DNA of 64,000 nucleotides from Phytoseiulus persimilis (taxonomy: Eukaryota > Arthropoda > Arachnida > Mesostigmata > Phytoseiidae), in NCBI GenBank assembly GCA_037576195.1, contig CM075101.1, positions 37,076,001 through 37,140,000 of the forward strand, read 5' to 3'. The position numbers and the translations under genes are program-made. The notes beneath the pieces are model-generated. The model worked only from the letters and a program-made list of their open reading frames with translations. It did not search any database and was not told the DNA's origin. Shown here piece after piece: positions 25,415 through 39,700 of the stretch; positions within the stretch are counted from its first letter, which is position 1, and the number at the start of each line of letters is the position of its first letter.

Positions 25415-28400
25415 AAGAATGCGTCGGGGGTCGTTATGTCTGTCCGAAGAGTTCAGAGTATCCTATCGACGAAGACGTAACATGGTCTGGTCTCCACTGT
25501 TCCACTTGTGGCGCTCAGGGAAGTTCGCAGACACCACGCACAAACACTTTCAGTTGTCAGCACAAACACAATCCACGCACTTCATCAACGAACGCCGACA
25601 AACTCGGTCGAACTACTTCTGTCAACAGTAAATGAAGCTGCACTCTTGCTTTCACGCTCCGAGCGTCGTCCCAGATCAACGCACATCAGACAGACTCTGA
25701 CGACGGTGCCTGCCCGTGGCAGTGTGCAGAGGCCTTGTTGCTGGAGAGGATTTCGCCATGGGCGGCGCATGGACGCCTCCGAAGGCATCACAGCAAGAAA
25801 AAGCGCCACCACACGCTGGAGTTAGCTAGAAACAGAAAAGGAAGAAGACGAAGAAAATACAGACGCACGAGCGAACGGACGGCCGGCCGACGAACAGAAG
25901 AATCGATGCACCCATGATAATGTCTTGATCAGCCATCGAGCGGCCTGCCTCCCAGCTAGAGCGAGCCCGAAGCGTCGAATGAGCCGCCTTCAACGGCTCT
26001 AGTGACTTGGCGAAGAACTTCGGCGAATCCACATGGAGAGTCCATCATCCAATCGATGACTTCTACATGAGTTCCATGACTCGTTCTCCCCTCGAGCGCG
26101 TGCCTCCACAACTCTGAAGTTGAGGCACTATTGGGCTCGTGCGTTCAAACCCTCGCGAGCGGAAACTACGGCGACCAAGCACACACCGATCGAGCGGACG
26201 TCTCAGGAGCTGTTCCCCTGCTCGGGTTTTCCTCTCGGTGAGATCGGGCCGCCATCAAGAGAGACATGAGGAACGCTCGAGGTCAAACTCTCCCGTTGTT
26301 TCTCACCGGAGCGCCAGTTGAGCTGACTCGGAGGAGGTCGAACTTCATCGGAGGACGAACTCATCTCAGACGTCGATAGGAGGCTTGGAAACTCGTCTCG
26401 GCAAGCATCGATCCGATCACCGCAGATCTAGACTTCTCACAAAATGCTCACAGGGAGATATCAGAAACGGTCTGCGGAACATCGCAGGAAGCATCGGTTC
26501 GAACGAGTCTGCATTCAGATTTATGCAAATAGCCGTCATCGTCTGAAGAGTCTGGGATCGGGGAACCTCGATATCTTATTTTCGAGGAGCCCCCGATCCT
26601 TCAGAAGAATGCAGTGCTTTCTTCGACGATTCGGGATAGTTTGCTGGTATAAAAACCCGGCTCATACTTGAAACGATTAGATTCAGTCGGAACCACACAT
26701 TTCTGTTGTTAACTCCGAGAGCGGAGTTCATGTTCCACCGAAAGAAAATAAGCGTGCGTTTAGCGATTAGATCAACTTGCTGCAGCCGCTTCGATTGCTC
26801 GAGTTTTTTCCGATGTTCAATGCTGCATACTCGGAAACGTTGCACCCGATCGATAGCAGAGACTGGGGTCGTTAACATCGAGATGGAAGCCCGAAATCCG
26901 GATGAATATAGAGGCATTCCATGAATTGGATTTATGTGATGTCCTCATTGAGAGGACAGTATAGCCTTGCTTTCGCGCCTCGGAAAACGATTGTTGGGGT
27001 TGTTATAGTTGAGAGGGTGAGTTTTACAGATAAAATCGAAACTTTAAAAATCTTCCCGCTGATCGAGAGCCTAGTTTCTCCGTCTGTCTCCCGGCTCCGT
27101 GCTTAGTTCGGTTCATAACACACTAGATTTGTGACTGATTTTCTTACGAGATGGCCGGATGGTCAGCGCGGCGGCGCTCTGTCTGAACCACATATGTAGG
27201 CTCGCATGGCCACATTGACGCCGCCTCGAGCGGAAGTCCGAATCCCGGCAGCCCACCGCTCACGCTCTCACTTCGAGAGTAGTCCCCGTTCTCCCGGAGC
27301 TGCTGCCAGTGCAGAGCCGTCAGTCCATGGTCGGAAGGAAATTTCTCCCACGGAACATGTTGGGAAAAATCTCTTGCAGAGAGTCGAAGGAGAGCCGGCA
27401 TGGAATCCGAATAATTGCAACGGTAAACAAGATTTGAACCGGCACAGTTGTGCTGTTTTAAACAAACGATTCTCTACTTACCGTGAAACTAAGTTGAAGA
27501 ACAAGTTTCCAGTGAGGATCTTGTTCAGCATAACAGCGGCGCTCCCAGAATGCTACGACCTCAGTGGAGACGTTCAAATGGGAAGAACGGGGATCTCCTT
27601 CAAAAGTGGGGAGGAGGGTCCGGAACGATCTTCTGAGAAACTGTGATATAGCCCTGTGATATCAATGAAGTCGCACCTTACCCAGGCGTCCCAGTGATGG
27701 GATCGGGCGTCGCATTTCTATGGATCAGGAGCTTGTCTTGTCCGAGGTCTAGTATCGGTGTGCAGCTCAGTCGAATTTTTGAAAAAGACGTCGAACATTC
27801 CAAAACTCATCTTCGAGGGCCCGGCTTCCGGAGAAACTCCCAGGACGCGGTCTGTGAGAAGAGGCTCCACAGTGACCGGTCACAGACTTTGACAAACATG
27901 ATTGCATCCAATTGCACTCCGCGATCGGCGCACTCAAATGTAAGCGTGCACAGCGTGCATCCCTCACCTATCTTGCCGCGAATACACTCACGAAACGAGG
28001 GCTGAGAGTGTCCCCTGATTACTTCCATTGGTATCATCAGTCTGAGAATATCCACTCGCCTCTACCGATTGTGAGAACTACAACCGAATCTCCGAAAAGC
28101 ATCTCAGAACCCCCGGTATGTACCTACCCTTTGACTAGCTCGGAAATATCCTCCGACCTTTTATCACTGAGAATCTGATCGAGAATGGACTCACAGCAGA
28201 CTGAAAGCTCTCGGGTCGGGTATGAAACACATTGTGAGAGTCGTCGCTTCACAGTGTAGATCAGGATGGCTTAAGGCGGAAGAGCCTATTCGCGCCAGCC
28301 ACGTGCTTGGTGATCACAGTCTATCATTCCACGCGAGGTGCATTCGATGAGGGAATCTTGGTCCTCAGGTCAGAAGTACATATGTTCCATTTTGTTAATC

Positions 28401-30295
28401 CATGTTCCGAGCTTCTGGGCACATTCAGAAGGATTCATGACTTCCAAAACAGGGCCTACATGAGATCGAAAGAGGCGTTCTTGCCCGTCTGTGAGGCATG
28501 CGGGATCGCCCTTGGGTTCTCTTTGGAAGCCTCTTCATCCGACATGGAGTTTCTTGCAGTGGGGAGTCACATCGACTCTCGGGGGTCGCTCGCCCGGTTT
28601 TTCCGCAGTTGAATTTTTGGAATTCTGCCGTGCAAGGGCAGAAAGGTTCAGTGCTGCCTTTCTCCGATGAAACTCTTCGAGATTCGACACGCTTCAACGT
28701 TCTTCCCAGTGAGCGTCAAATATCTTAGAAGCGGAGAGTCTTAAAGCTGTAATTGGGTTGCGAGATCACAGAATCGCGTCCGGAGATGAAAGCACATTCC
28801 GCACACAATATTCCGCTAGCAGAACGATGATCGTCGACCAGGTTCCTCCGTATGACGCAAGGGACCAGAAGCGAGTCCCGAATCTTGTATGAGAGCGCGA
28901 ATAATAGCTAGGCACGAACCGCTCAAATCCTCCGAAATGAGAAGCGCGGCGCCGCTTTTCTCATGAAAACTGAGCAATGGAAACTTGATATCGGTCCCGA
29001 TATGGCCTCTTTCTTTCAAGCCAAGGTGCGTGTTAGCCTGGATTGGCCCACCAGATGATCGAGTTACTGTAAAACCTCGATGATTTCAACTTCAAATAAA
29101 GTGCAACCGGAATTATTTCAACAGTTTTCTGCATCGATTAGTTGAAATAATATAGGTCTTACTGTAGTATCCTCCGTGACTTCGCTTCGCCAGAAGTCGC
29201 CTCTGGCCTCGGACTGTCCACGTGAACGAGCTCTCTCAGACTGCCTTCTCTCTCTCTGCTAACAGAGCTCCTATCGAGCTCGAGCGAGCTTCAACATCGA
29301 TTCGAAAGTCGCATCTTCCTCGCACTGGGCTCGACTGACGGGAACAAGCGCGAATTGATTATAACGCTTCCTGGTGGAGCAACAGAGAGCTACTTCCCTC
29401 CGAAGTCCCTCCGGACGTTTCGAGCCCGGAAGCATGAAGATTTGGAATTTCGATTGCCGGAGGGCTGGATATTCTCTCTGAACTTTGGAACAAGCTTCAT
29501 TCCTGCATCGCGCTGCAGGCGCCGAGCGCCGTGCTAGGGTTCTATTGCACTTACTGCTCAATGCTCAGCCTCGGGGTTTTGGTGCCGAAGTCGCTTCTGC
29601 AGTGGTCTGAGACTTTTCCAGGTTCACGCGAGGAGTTCATCCGGGATGAGAATGACAACTACTTTCTGCTATTTGGACCTTCGCGGGTTGCTCCCGCTCC
29701 GGTATTGATAATCATCAAGTATATCCCACCCCAGCTACTCAGCTCATTCGCCACCCTGCTAAGAGAGGACCTGTCTCAACAGACGAGAACTCCGACCGCA
29801 TCGGAAAGCCAGCTCAGCATGTGTACAGCGGGGGGAGGGGATTGCATGAACGCATCATTGGGAAGTACCAAATGCTCTCTCAATCTACAGTAGCGGCCAT
29901 TCCACCGGATGATCGGTAACATCGATGATTGGATCAAATATGCAACCGTGTCGACAACGGAACCAGGCTGACCGGGACGCATGAGCGAGCCTGTTGTTCG
30001 GGTCTGATAGATTCGATCGCGGAACAGGACTGCGAAGCTCCGTTGACGAGCCTGGGGCTGGAGCTCCAGAAGAGAAATAAATTAGCGGAATCCAAGTCGA
30101 AAGTGCGTGAAATGCCCACGGGATCACGCACGCGTTCGCGCAGCTCAGGTTGGTGGCGTAGGATCGAATCACGAGGGGCTCATTAAGAATGAAGTCAGAG
30201 CACCGTTGTTCTATCGAGTCGGCACTGTTTAGTTTTTACTAGTCAGGACATAGCATGGGGCAATAGGGAACTCTTGCAATGAACTCAATATCATG
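25415..30295. other. Region between ci and TOR without a recognised gene
   Basis: No frame matches a family I know. Additional 5' exons or the promoter of ci would be expected here. It contains one short inverted-repeat element at 29064-29169. Confidence 0.5.
29064..29169. mobile_element. Short TA-flanked inverted-repeat element (MITE-like, Tigger/pogo-type ends)
   Basis: The 26 bases at 29066-29091 match the reverse complement of 29140-29165 at 21 of 26 positions. The left end reads ACTGTAAAACCTCGATGATT, a sequence style typical of Tigger/pogo-type terminal repeats. TA dinucleotides sit at 29065-29066 and 29168-29169, though the target duplication is not clean. There is no room for a transposase, so this would be a non-autonomous remnant. 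Confidence 0.6.
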
Positions 30296-30296
30296 T

Positions 30297-30302
30297 TTTA
30301 TT
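30297..30302 (-). promoter_or_regulatory. Candidate TOR polyadenylation signal
   Basis: AATAAA on the minus strand, about 325 bases beyond the TOR stop codon. Confidence 0.5.
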
Positions 30303-30627
30303 TCCAACCGAGTTCAGTATTGAGAAACGACAGGAGTGAATGATCTGAGTAATTGCTCTCATAGGAAGGGTCCTCAGTAAGAGAATATATTCAACAATAA
30401 ACAGTGAACATGAAAGTTGGCTATTTCAACATTGTCGTCCCATTCGTCAAAATGTCCTTTTCAAGTCTTCAAGCTGTTGCTCCCAGTGGTTGAAGTCACT
30501 CCGACTAAATGCTTACTCATGATCGCTCACTGAGAGGGCGACATAGGATTGTCATTTGTCGTCAGTGGAGCTTTGGCTCGAGATGGCGAAGCCCCGACTT
30601 GCTCTCCGCTCCTCAAACTGGTCGTCA

Positions 30628-30749
30628 TCACCAGAACGGACACCAACCGATATAACACTGACATAAATTCTCGGGAGAGGTTGCTTGACGAATCAACCTC
30701 TCGACTTGTTGCGGAACTTCGAGGGAAGTTTTTTCTTCAAAATCACAAC
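30628..30749 (-). CDS. Tor: TOR last exon, FATC domain
   Basis: Encodes [18 protein letters not shown] and ends [14 protein letters not shown] with TGA at 30630-30628; this C-terminus is nearly invariant in TOR. With the strong CTCCTCCACAG acceptor the phase is off by one relative to the previous exon. The weaker TCTAG acceptor placing the exon start at 30769 keeps the frame and adds about eight residues. Confidence 0.92.
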
Positions 30750-33700
30750 CTGTGGAGGAGGGGAACGGACTAGATTAACATTTATTCTGATATTGTTAGG
30801 AATGATCGCAGCGCAGGTTCACCGAGCCTAGCGAATACTTGCCAGTTAATTTATCTCTGACACGTTTGATGATGGCAACAGCTTTCCGATTAAGCACTTC
30901 TTGCTTCGGTTGTAAGCCGGATCCCTCGCGGGGAGCAGTGTCAAAGGATGTCGGCGCTCCGTCTGGATCGGACTGCGCAGCTTGGCTTTCCGCGTTTACC
31001 TCTGCAAACGGATTCGGAAGTGGTTGCAGTAGGATAGGCTAAGGTCGATTTTTCAGCTCCACCTCGATCACAAAAATCGCTTCAACTCGTGACGTACCTG
31101 GTGGCGCATTGATAGCTGCATTCGGCTGAGCATGAACTTCTGGAACGGAGGTATCTCTGGCGACTATCGTGTCGGTAGGTCTTTGTGCCGCGTGTTTTGA
31201 CTTGGCAGTCGGTGGATTCGCCTCCACCAACCGCCAATTCAGCAGGGGATCGTAGACGAAAGCCTCCAGAACGGCCATCAGGGAATCTTTGTGGTTCCTC
31301 AGAACTTTGAGAACTTTCTCGCAAGTTATCCGATACGTCCCTTCAATGCCAGTCACTTCCATGGCGAGGATCAGCATTCGGGTGAGTCTGAATGGGATCT
31401 TCTCGGGGAACTTCTCTCTCGTCATCGCCACCTCGAAACAGTCTCCGAAATCGATGTGAAGTATTTTTCCGGAAGTTCGCAGCATCAAATTGGACGGGTG
31501 ACGATCGCCGAGGCCTGTGACGAATGAACTAATCTTGAAGACCTGATTTCGAACTCACGATTGCACTACGGAACGTTTCGACGCGATCGTCATCGCATGA
31601 GAGAAATGAAACCCACCCAGGATGTAGCCGACCATTGACATCACAGCGAGACTCCGTGTGTAGTTCGTGCGACGTTCGAACCACTCCTCAGATGTGGGAC
31701 TCTTCAGCCACAATAAATTGGCCAGATCATGGGACGAGCCCATTCCGATACAGTGCTCGAACACCTCGACTTTCTGAGCTAACGGAAGATGATCATATTG
31801 GGGTGACATTCTCAAGATTATACGATGTTCAAGATTCAGCATGATCTTCTTGCGTTCTCGGTGCTCTTTGATCAGAGTGTGTAGCGTGTCACAGTTCGGA
31901 ACCCATCCGATGAGCCCCGAGTTTGTGGAGAGCGGAATGACCGAATATCTCTGGATCGTGAGGTTTCGTCGGGAAGTCTCAGGATCGTTGATCAACAGCG
32001 TGTTGACAAGACCGAAAAGCTGCATCACACGCTCATCCTGCCGTAGATCTTCGTGACCTGAGGGTTAAACTTGTGTTTAGGTAGTGACCCACTTCGACGT
32101 GGAGTAGCAGACTCAGGAAATACTGTGTCTGATGTGAAGGATACCTTTCAGCAAGAAGGTGAAATCGCTCCCATTAGAGCCTCTGATGCACAGCTTTCGG
32201 GGCCTTTGTTTGGAGCTGATTACATTCAGGGTGGAGTGTATCGAATGAATTTTCACAATCGGTTGGTTTGGGTTGTACGTTCCCGGGACGGCAAGTTCAA
32301 GATTGGTGCATTCGAGCAGCTTCGGAGAGCACTGCTGCAGTTCGAGGCTGGTCAAAAGGGGCAGCTGTTTGGATATCCGGCGGAACGTATTGTAGTAGAG
32401 ATCCCAGGCCGTTCCCAGCTCTTTCAAATTGTGATTTTTTTTATACGTTTGGCAGCATTCGTTGGCACGTACTAAATCCAATCCATACGCCTGAAAAGAG
32501 TCGGGAAATGACGATTACCAGAACCAGAGGCATAACCAAAGCGTGATTCTCAGACGAAGCTCTGGCTCCCCGAACGGTCCGACGCTCACCTGTTGGAACG
32601 AGGATTCTTTGCTGGTGTCCGGTCCACGAGCCATGAGATCGTGAAGGGGTTTCAATGTGTCGAGCATACCTTGCACATTTCGTTCGCCAAAATACAGTCT
32701 CGAAGCTTCCTCGAGACCCTCGTGCCATAATTCATGCCATAAAATCGAAACTCTGATCAATTCGTTGGAGACGAGTTGCGCCTGTTTCACCAGATTCGGC
32801 GAATGCTCGCTCATGTACGAGAGAACAATGTTCGCCGCTAATGAGCGCTGGCATGCGCTACTCTTGTGAGCCACTGTCAACGGGTATATCAGAGCTTGCG
32901 GATGATGTTTCGAGATGTCCATTAGAAGTTCTTGTATGAGTCCTGCGACTGCATGATACGGCATATCGATTCTTGCAATCAGCTGAGGAATAACCTGCAA
33001 CCAGGTTTCGATGGGAACGCTTTTCTTGGCCTCGGTCAAGGCCTGTAAAACCGGTTCCCAATGGCCATAGTCGAACCACAATGTCAGCAAGCGCAACGTG
33101 TCTTGCAAGGAAGATCCATCGCACCCATCAGACAGAGCGATCGAGCGGAAGAAACCTGTGCGGATAGCAAGACAACTTAGATCGAGTCCATTTGGGTCAA
33201 TCCAAGGAAGGGAAACAACTGACCTTGGACTGCTGGAACAGTGAAATTTTTCATCAACTGTTCGGACATCCCGCGATCAGGATCTGCAACCTGATAACCT
33301 TGACCGGGTCCGAAATCATTTTTCTGGTTTTGACTGCGCTGATGTAGATGAATGGCTTCGTAGTTGATGTAAGCGAACGCATGCCACGCCTTGTGCCATT
33401 TCTTGTTGTGGTCTTTGGCCAATGTGAGGTAGTATAGGATGTCTTGAAGGGACGCTTCGTTGATCCCTTCCAGATCCTCTTTCCAACGGCCACACTTCAG
33501 ATAACATTTGGATAAAAGCTCTCGATACTCCAGACTCTGACCGGGTGCGGTCGGTCCGGTTTCAGTGACCATTCGGTGAAGGTCTTCGTGGCTGAATCTA
33601 CAGAAAAACAGGTGACTTATCGTTCTCTGCCAGGCGGACTCTTACGCTCACGATACGAAAATCAGTTACTCTCAAGATATCAACCGGGGTCCAGCACTTA

Positions 33701-36700
33701 CTTGTGTAGAAGATTCAGAACGTTTCTCTTCTGTTCGGTGTCCTTCGCTATCGACGCCTCTCTCCACATATGCTTCATGAATGCGAACACAACTTCAGGT
33801 TTTTTCCGCGCACATTGAAGAACATTGTGCGCAGATGGATCCGGTATTTCGAGCAGCGTCGACAGGACCCGACGAGATTGTTGCAATCTTCCCGCGTTTC
33901 GACACAAGGAGGCGAACTTCAGCCAGGTGCGTTGGTCGTCCCGGGGAGACGCAGCGAGACTGTGAACTTGCAATATGCGTTGCCAGTCCTCCACCGTAGC
34001 TTGGCATCCCATGAGACGATCCCACCTGCGAAATCGAGCATTCGTGCAGTCCACCGATTTTCATTATTCCCTGTGTGAACTTCCGTTATAAACGGAGCTG
34101 GAGGGGCGGTCGCACGAAATCTCGGAGAGAGGGGGGGGGGGGCATTTGAGCGGGAGAAGAATACGGACTCACCATTTTTCTTTATGAAGTCTTTGAGCTC
34201 GTGCACGAGCTTGTATTGTATAACTTCTTCGAGCTCGGCGAGCATCTGGGCTTGCACCATAGCCGGGTAGGCCCTGGGATAACTTTCTTTCGATAACGCA
34301 CTGAGTTCAGCCTCCAAGAGGTCGCGAGCGTTGTCAACGTTCACGTAGGCTTCGGGGTAATTGTCCTCGTGCACGGCCAGGACGGCCTGATGGAACGCGT
34401 AATCGAGACTGTTCTTGGGAAGGGCGCTCGAGTACGTTCTCATATCGTCCCAATTCTGGAGACCCCACGCAGCGGCAGACGCCATCCGGGCCATTTTGGC
34501 TTGGGTTTCCACCGAAGACTTTTCCCACTCGCCGCTCGCAACTTTGTACAATTGCTCCCACTCGGCGAGCACTTCCAAGCATCTCATCTGACCCAAGACT
34601 GGTTCAGTACTCTCAGGGTTCTTCGCTCTATGGGAATTCGGTTCTTAGTGATTGACGTGACAACTGATGGCTCGTTCGACTCCGGAATCGTCTTATCGTT
34701 CCGTTCTTCTCATCTCGCCACCCACCGAGTCCTCTTACCTAGCGTCTCTGTAGGAATCTAGAGCAGCGTTCCAATCATGAAGCTTCTCGTACCAGCCGCC
34801 GCGAACTTGAATCGGTCCGTGTACTTTTTTGGCGTATTCCAAAACCCCAGCAGCGCCCTCAGGCTGCTGGAGTTTGTTGTTGATCATAATCAGCGATTCC
34901 AGGACTTCGGGCTCGCTGCCTTTTCCTGCCACGAACTGCTGCTCTCGGTAGCGTAGAGCTTTCGCGTACGCTCTGGTCTCGAATGCTTTCCTCGCAAGAA
35001 TGTTCACGTCCAGGAACGTTTGCTCATTGTGTTCTATGAAGTCATTCAAGTTCAGGATGGCATGGGTGACTTCGGGAACTTCCTGGATCTTCAAGACCTC
35101 ATGCAGTGCGTCCGTCACATGATTTTTTTGCTCTCGTGTGAGTTCAAGCCAACATGAGAGGAACGCGGTGTTGAAGAGCTCCCTGGAAATCAAGCGTAAC
35201 CACGAGTTGGAGCGGAGTGGGGCACCAGAGGGACGAGTGAACATTAGGAATAAACTTATCTGCACTCTACCTGTGAATTGGTGAAACGTGTGTGGTCACG
35301 GTGGAACACCAGCGCACGGCTCTGTCGGCCGCCTGCGACAACGTTACCAACTGGACACTGTCAAACCACGTCAGCCAGTCCTCGTTGAGGACATGCTTGT
35401 CGAAATTCGTCGTGAGAGTCACGATGAACTCATCGCCAACACGTTGCTTGTGAGATACGGTCACTCCTTTCTCCATCGACTGCTCACGGAGCTGCCTCTG
35501 ACGGTGAGGAATAATTCCTGTATCGTCCTCCGTCAGCGAGCTCTCTTCCAGAACCTGATGAAGGAGGATTCCGCTTGTACATCAGATCGGTCATTTGATT
35601 ACCTTCCGCGGTGATGAAGGTCGCGTTGCGACCGTTAGCTCTTGAAGGACCTGATTTCTTACCTTGTGGCACATCGCGTGATATGCGTCAACCCTCGCAT
35701 GGCCTTGGAGAGAACTGCGCCGAAGAACTTCGTCAACGGGTTCCTTGAAGATCCTAAATTTCTTGCGTAGTTGACAAACCATCATGATCATGAGCTGCAC
35801 CGCTTGCTGCGCACGAGAAGAAAGAGAACATCGGAGTCTAGAAATCGTTGCTCGTCGCCTTCAGGGAATATCAGCGGACACTGAGCAGAGCCTCGATGTC
35901 GGAGGAATGTTATCGCTTGACTTACGTCTTTCAATTCTTCACCACAGTTACTATCGATCGTGCGGATCAGACCGTGAACAATCATGGAGCTGAACTGACT
36001 GACGTCAAGCTCATCTGCGAGTCGATCCACCGTTTGGATCACGTTGCGTCTGAACGGTTCGTTCTCTCCGGGTTTCTCGAAGAGACGCACCAGCGGCGGT
36101 ATCAATAGATGGAGGTATTCTTCCAGGGTGCAGCCTAAAACCACCAACGTGTCGAGCAATTTCTGGGTCACCTCGTCAGGACTCGCATCGTTTGAGAGCA
36201 CTTTCAAAGCGTGGGGTAGCAATCTCGGGATGTACACCTTGAAATCAGCGCCTGCGAATTATGAGGGTAAGATGAACACCAGTTAGACTTGACGGTGCTC
36301 GATATCCGCGGAGAGAGAAGAGCGGGAATTTTCGTACGACGTACCCAGAGCTCTGACTAGAGTTTGCACGAGATCCATGACTCCCGGATCCATGGGAGAG
36401 TTCACTTCCCAAAGCTCTCTCGTACATTTGAGAATCTCGTCGAGATATGTCGAAATGTGTTTGCCCACAACCTCGGTCATCCTGATGATTGGAGCTAGTT
36501 TTGCGGCTAAGCTGTGGGAGCACTTCCGAGGAATGACCGCCAGAAGAGCTGGCAGGAGCTGGGATAGATATGGCAAAACGCGCATCCCTGAAAGAAAAAC
36601 CAACATCGCTGAGGTATGCGATGCCAGGCCTTCAACGAAGGATCAGACGACGAGTTTCCGTCAGAGTTCCCTAGCTCTCTTTTCTTTGGCTTGCTTCCAT

Positions 36701-39700
36701 CGAAATTTTGGCTGCGGGGGAAGCAACTTACCAACTTCACTGATAAGGTTACCAAGAGATCGAGCGATTGCGCAGCAGCAGTTCTCGAGCTGCTGTTCTC
36801 CGAGCATTTTCGTCAAGGACGTGATGGTCATGGCCGAAAAGAACTCGTCGAGATTATTGCTATGCATGACGAGGAGCTCACACGCGTGTTGAGGTGTCCC
36901 AGGAGCTTCGGGGGTTCCATTGTCATTTGATAGCGAGACGACTCCTCCGGTGACGTCGGATTCTATCGCCCCGATGTTCAGCTTGTGCTTGAACGGATCC
37001 AGAGCGCCGAGAAAGCCCAGCGCGCGGAGCACATCGCGTTTCACCGTCGGAGTGTTCTCTGTCTCGAGGATGTGAAGGAGGTTGTTGAGAAGATTGGGAT
37101 ACTTTTCGTAGGGAACTACCACGAAACCCGTGGATTCCACGAGCTGGCTCAACGTCCACAAGGCGGTGTCGCGTTTCTCCATGGACACGTGATCCTGCAT
37201 CATTTCGAGCACCACCGGCATCAACTCTTCCAAGTATTGCTCCATTTCGGGACCCGAAACTTGGGCCTGCTCACCGATGGCGAACATCACGGCCACAGTG
37301 ACACCGACTTTCTGTAATTCCTGATCCATGATTTTTGGCAGGAGGACTTTCAAGACCGGTTGCATGTACGGCTTTACCAACTTTGGCGCGCTCGAGAGGA
37401 GATGAGCGAGCATTTTCGCGGACTCCTCATTCTTGCGAGGCATGCCCGAGTACTCAAGCGCCGTCAGGATTTGCACGAGGACCTTGCGTAAATGTGGCAT
37501 CACGTAGGCTGGGTTGAGGGAGCTCAAGCGGCCGATTATTATGAGAGCAAGCTCCCGGATTTCGAAAACTTCATCGTTGAGAATCAGGAACAGGGCGTCC
37601 AGGTGTTCGACTTGCGCTAGGTGCTCATCGAACCGATCTGTCAACGACTCCAAGACCCTCCGACGTACCTCGGAGTCGGAATCTGTGACAGCAGCGCTCA
37701 TGAGCTTGGACAAAACGTCCTGCACGGTGCACATCAGGGTAGGACTGTACTGGTTGGCCCTCCTCATATGGTACAGTTTTGGAGAGAGGATGAGGCAGCA
37801 TGTTCGGACTACTTCCAGTCGGATCTCAGGTTGTTCGGAGCACAAACAGTTCTTAGCAACGTATTTTATAAAAGGCAGCAAGGAGTGATCTTCGAAATCG
37901 AATTGACCAAGGGTTTTCAGAGCTTGAACCATGACCGTTGGGTCCTGCAGGTTGTCGGTGAGGTTCGCGGGTCGCATGGGGTCACCCGGGTGAGTCAGAG
38001 GCCTTTTCATGATGATTCGCGACAAGACGTCGAGGAGGCCTCTCTGTACCTCGCTTTTCAGCGCTGGAATTCTCTGGCAAATCTCGTTCAGCGTGCCGGC
38101 CATGTAGCTTGTCAGGGGAGACTGTAAAATGGCGCCGAGAAGTCCTGATATTTGGTTCTGAATCGCAGATCCCTTCACCCGAATCAAGAGGGATAGGCAG
38201 GCAAATACTGCTGGTTCCGGAGAGCATCTATCATGACGTTTCTTACTCCCGTTCTGGTTTTTCGAATGAAGACTCTCGGCTATGACGTCCAGGACGAAGC
38301 GCAGGTCGCCGATATGTTCTTCCCCCACCGCAAGAGCGAGCATTCCGACTGAGATGAACGCGTTCCCTCGGTCCTTCTCACGTTTCAGACATTGGTGGAG
38401 ATAGACCAAACTTCGCTCGAGGTGTTTCCGGTACACAAATGAGTCCGGCGCGAACGCGGCTATTCGTGGTAGTAGTTCCCATAGTGCTTTGTGGATGAAC
38501 ATACTGCGCTGCTGCATCTGCCGAACAACGTTGTTGCAAATCTGGTCAAAACGCTCCGAGAGTAAACTTTTGCAGATTTTGCTCTCCTTGGTGGGTGTAC
38601 TGTCTAAACGGCTGACGGCGGCCAACGCCCTGATTTGCTTCACCGGCCGTTTCGTGGACTTGAAAACTCTCCTCAATGTCATGGGATCTTTATCCTTTCC
38701 CGGAATCACCGGACTATACTTGATGATGTCTTCCACCTTGTTCAATTTCTGCTCCCACTCGAGATTGGAGAAGCGGAACAGCTCGTTCAGAACGAGCAGA
38801 TTCCCGTGAATCAGATCTTCTTTGTTGAGAACTTTGCTCGTGGGCGCCGTGCTCGACGCTTCGGCCAACGCTTCGAGAACACGATCGAGACAGCTGTCGT
38901 AATAAGAAAGCCTCTGCCGCTCTCGTGGTTCACGCACCACGATGATGCGGAAGATTGCGCTCAGAGCCTCGACGGCATTTTGTCTGAGCTCGGGCGTCGG
39001 ATGCTCAACCGCCAGAAATATTGTGTCGAAGAACCTGGCGAGGAACTTGGAGAAAAATGTAGGATTCACCGTGGCGAGTTCTTTCAGAACGAGGACAGCG
39101 CTCATGGCTTGCACGCTATTCGAAAGAACGTCTTTGTCGACCTCGAGTGAAGTGAGGGTGTCCAGTGATGTTTGAACTTGACTTTCGTAGTAGGGCTTCG
39201 CGGCGTTGCTTGTGTAGTTCTGCACCAGCATGCCGAGGGCTTTCGCCGCCAACGTGACCACGCCGACATCGGTCGATCCTTGAGCTTGTTTGATGTAATT
39301 CGAATAGAATTGACTCGTGCCCAAATCGGAAACTTGGAGGAGTACCATGATCGCTTGCATAGCTCCTCGTTTATGATGATTGTCCGGCGACGATACCATC
39401 CTGAATACATGCTGAGTGAAATCATTGACGAAGAGGGAAATTTCCTCAGGGGGAAGGGATCGCAACTCTGAGCTAACGACATTCTCGAGTTCTTTCGCTC
39501 CGGCGTTGCGAATCTCATCTCTTCGCGACTTGAGTCTTTCCACAAAGTAAGGAACTCTATCGCGTAGTCCTGAGGCCACTGGAATAGAAATAATTCAACA
39601 TTTTTAATGAAACCAGCAGGAACGACTTCAAAAGATCCGTGGTGGATCCGAGACGGGACAAGTCACGAAGGTATATCACTGTTCCCAGTATTCCAGAAAG

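Noticed and set aside
27148-27401. Minus-strand open frame of 85 residues ending at a GTAAGA donor, considered as a ci 5' exon
   Set aside because: Its phase 2 end does not fit the start of the 25414-25269 exon, which has the better Gli match and joins in phase to the next exon.
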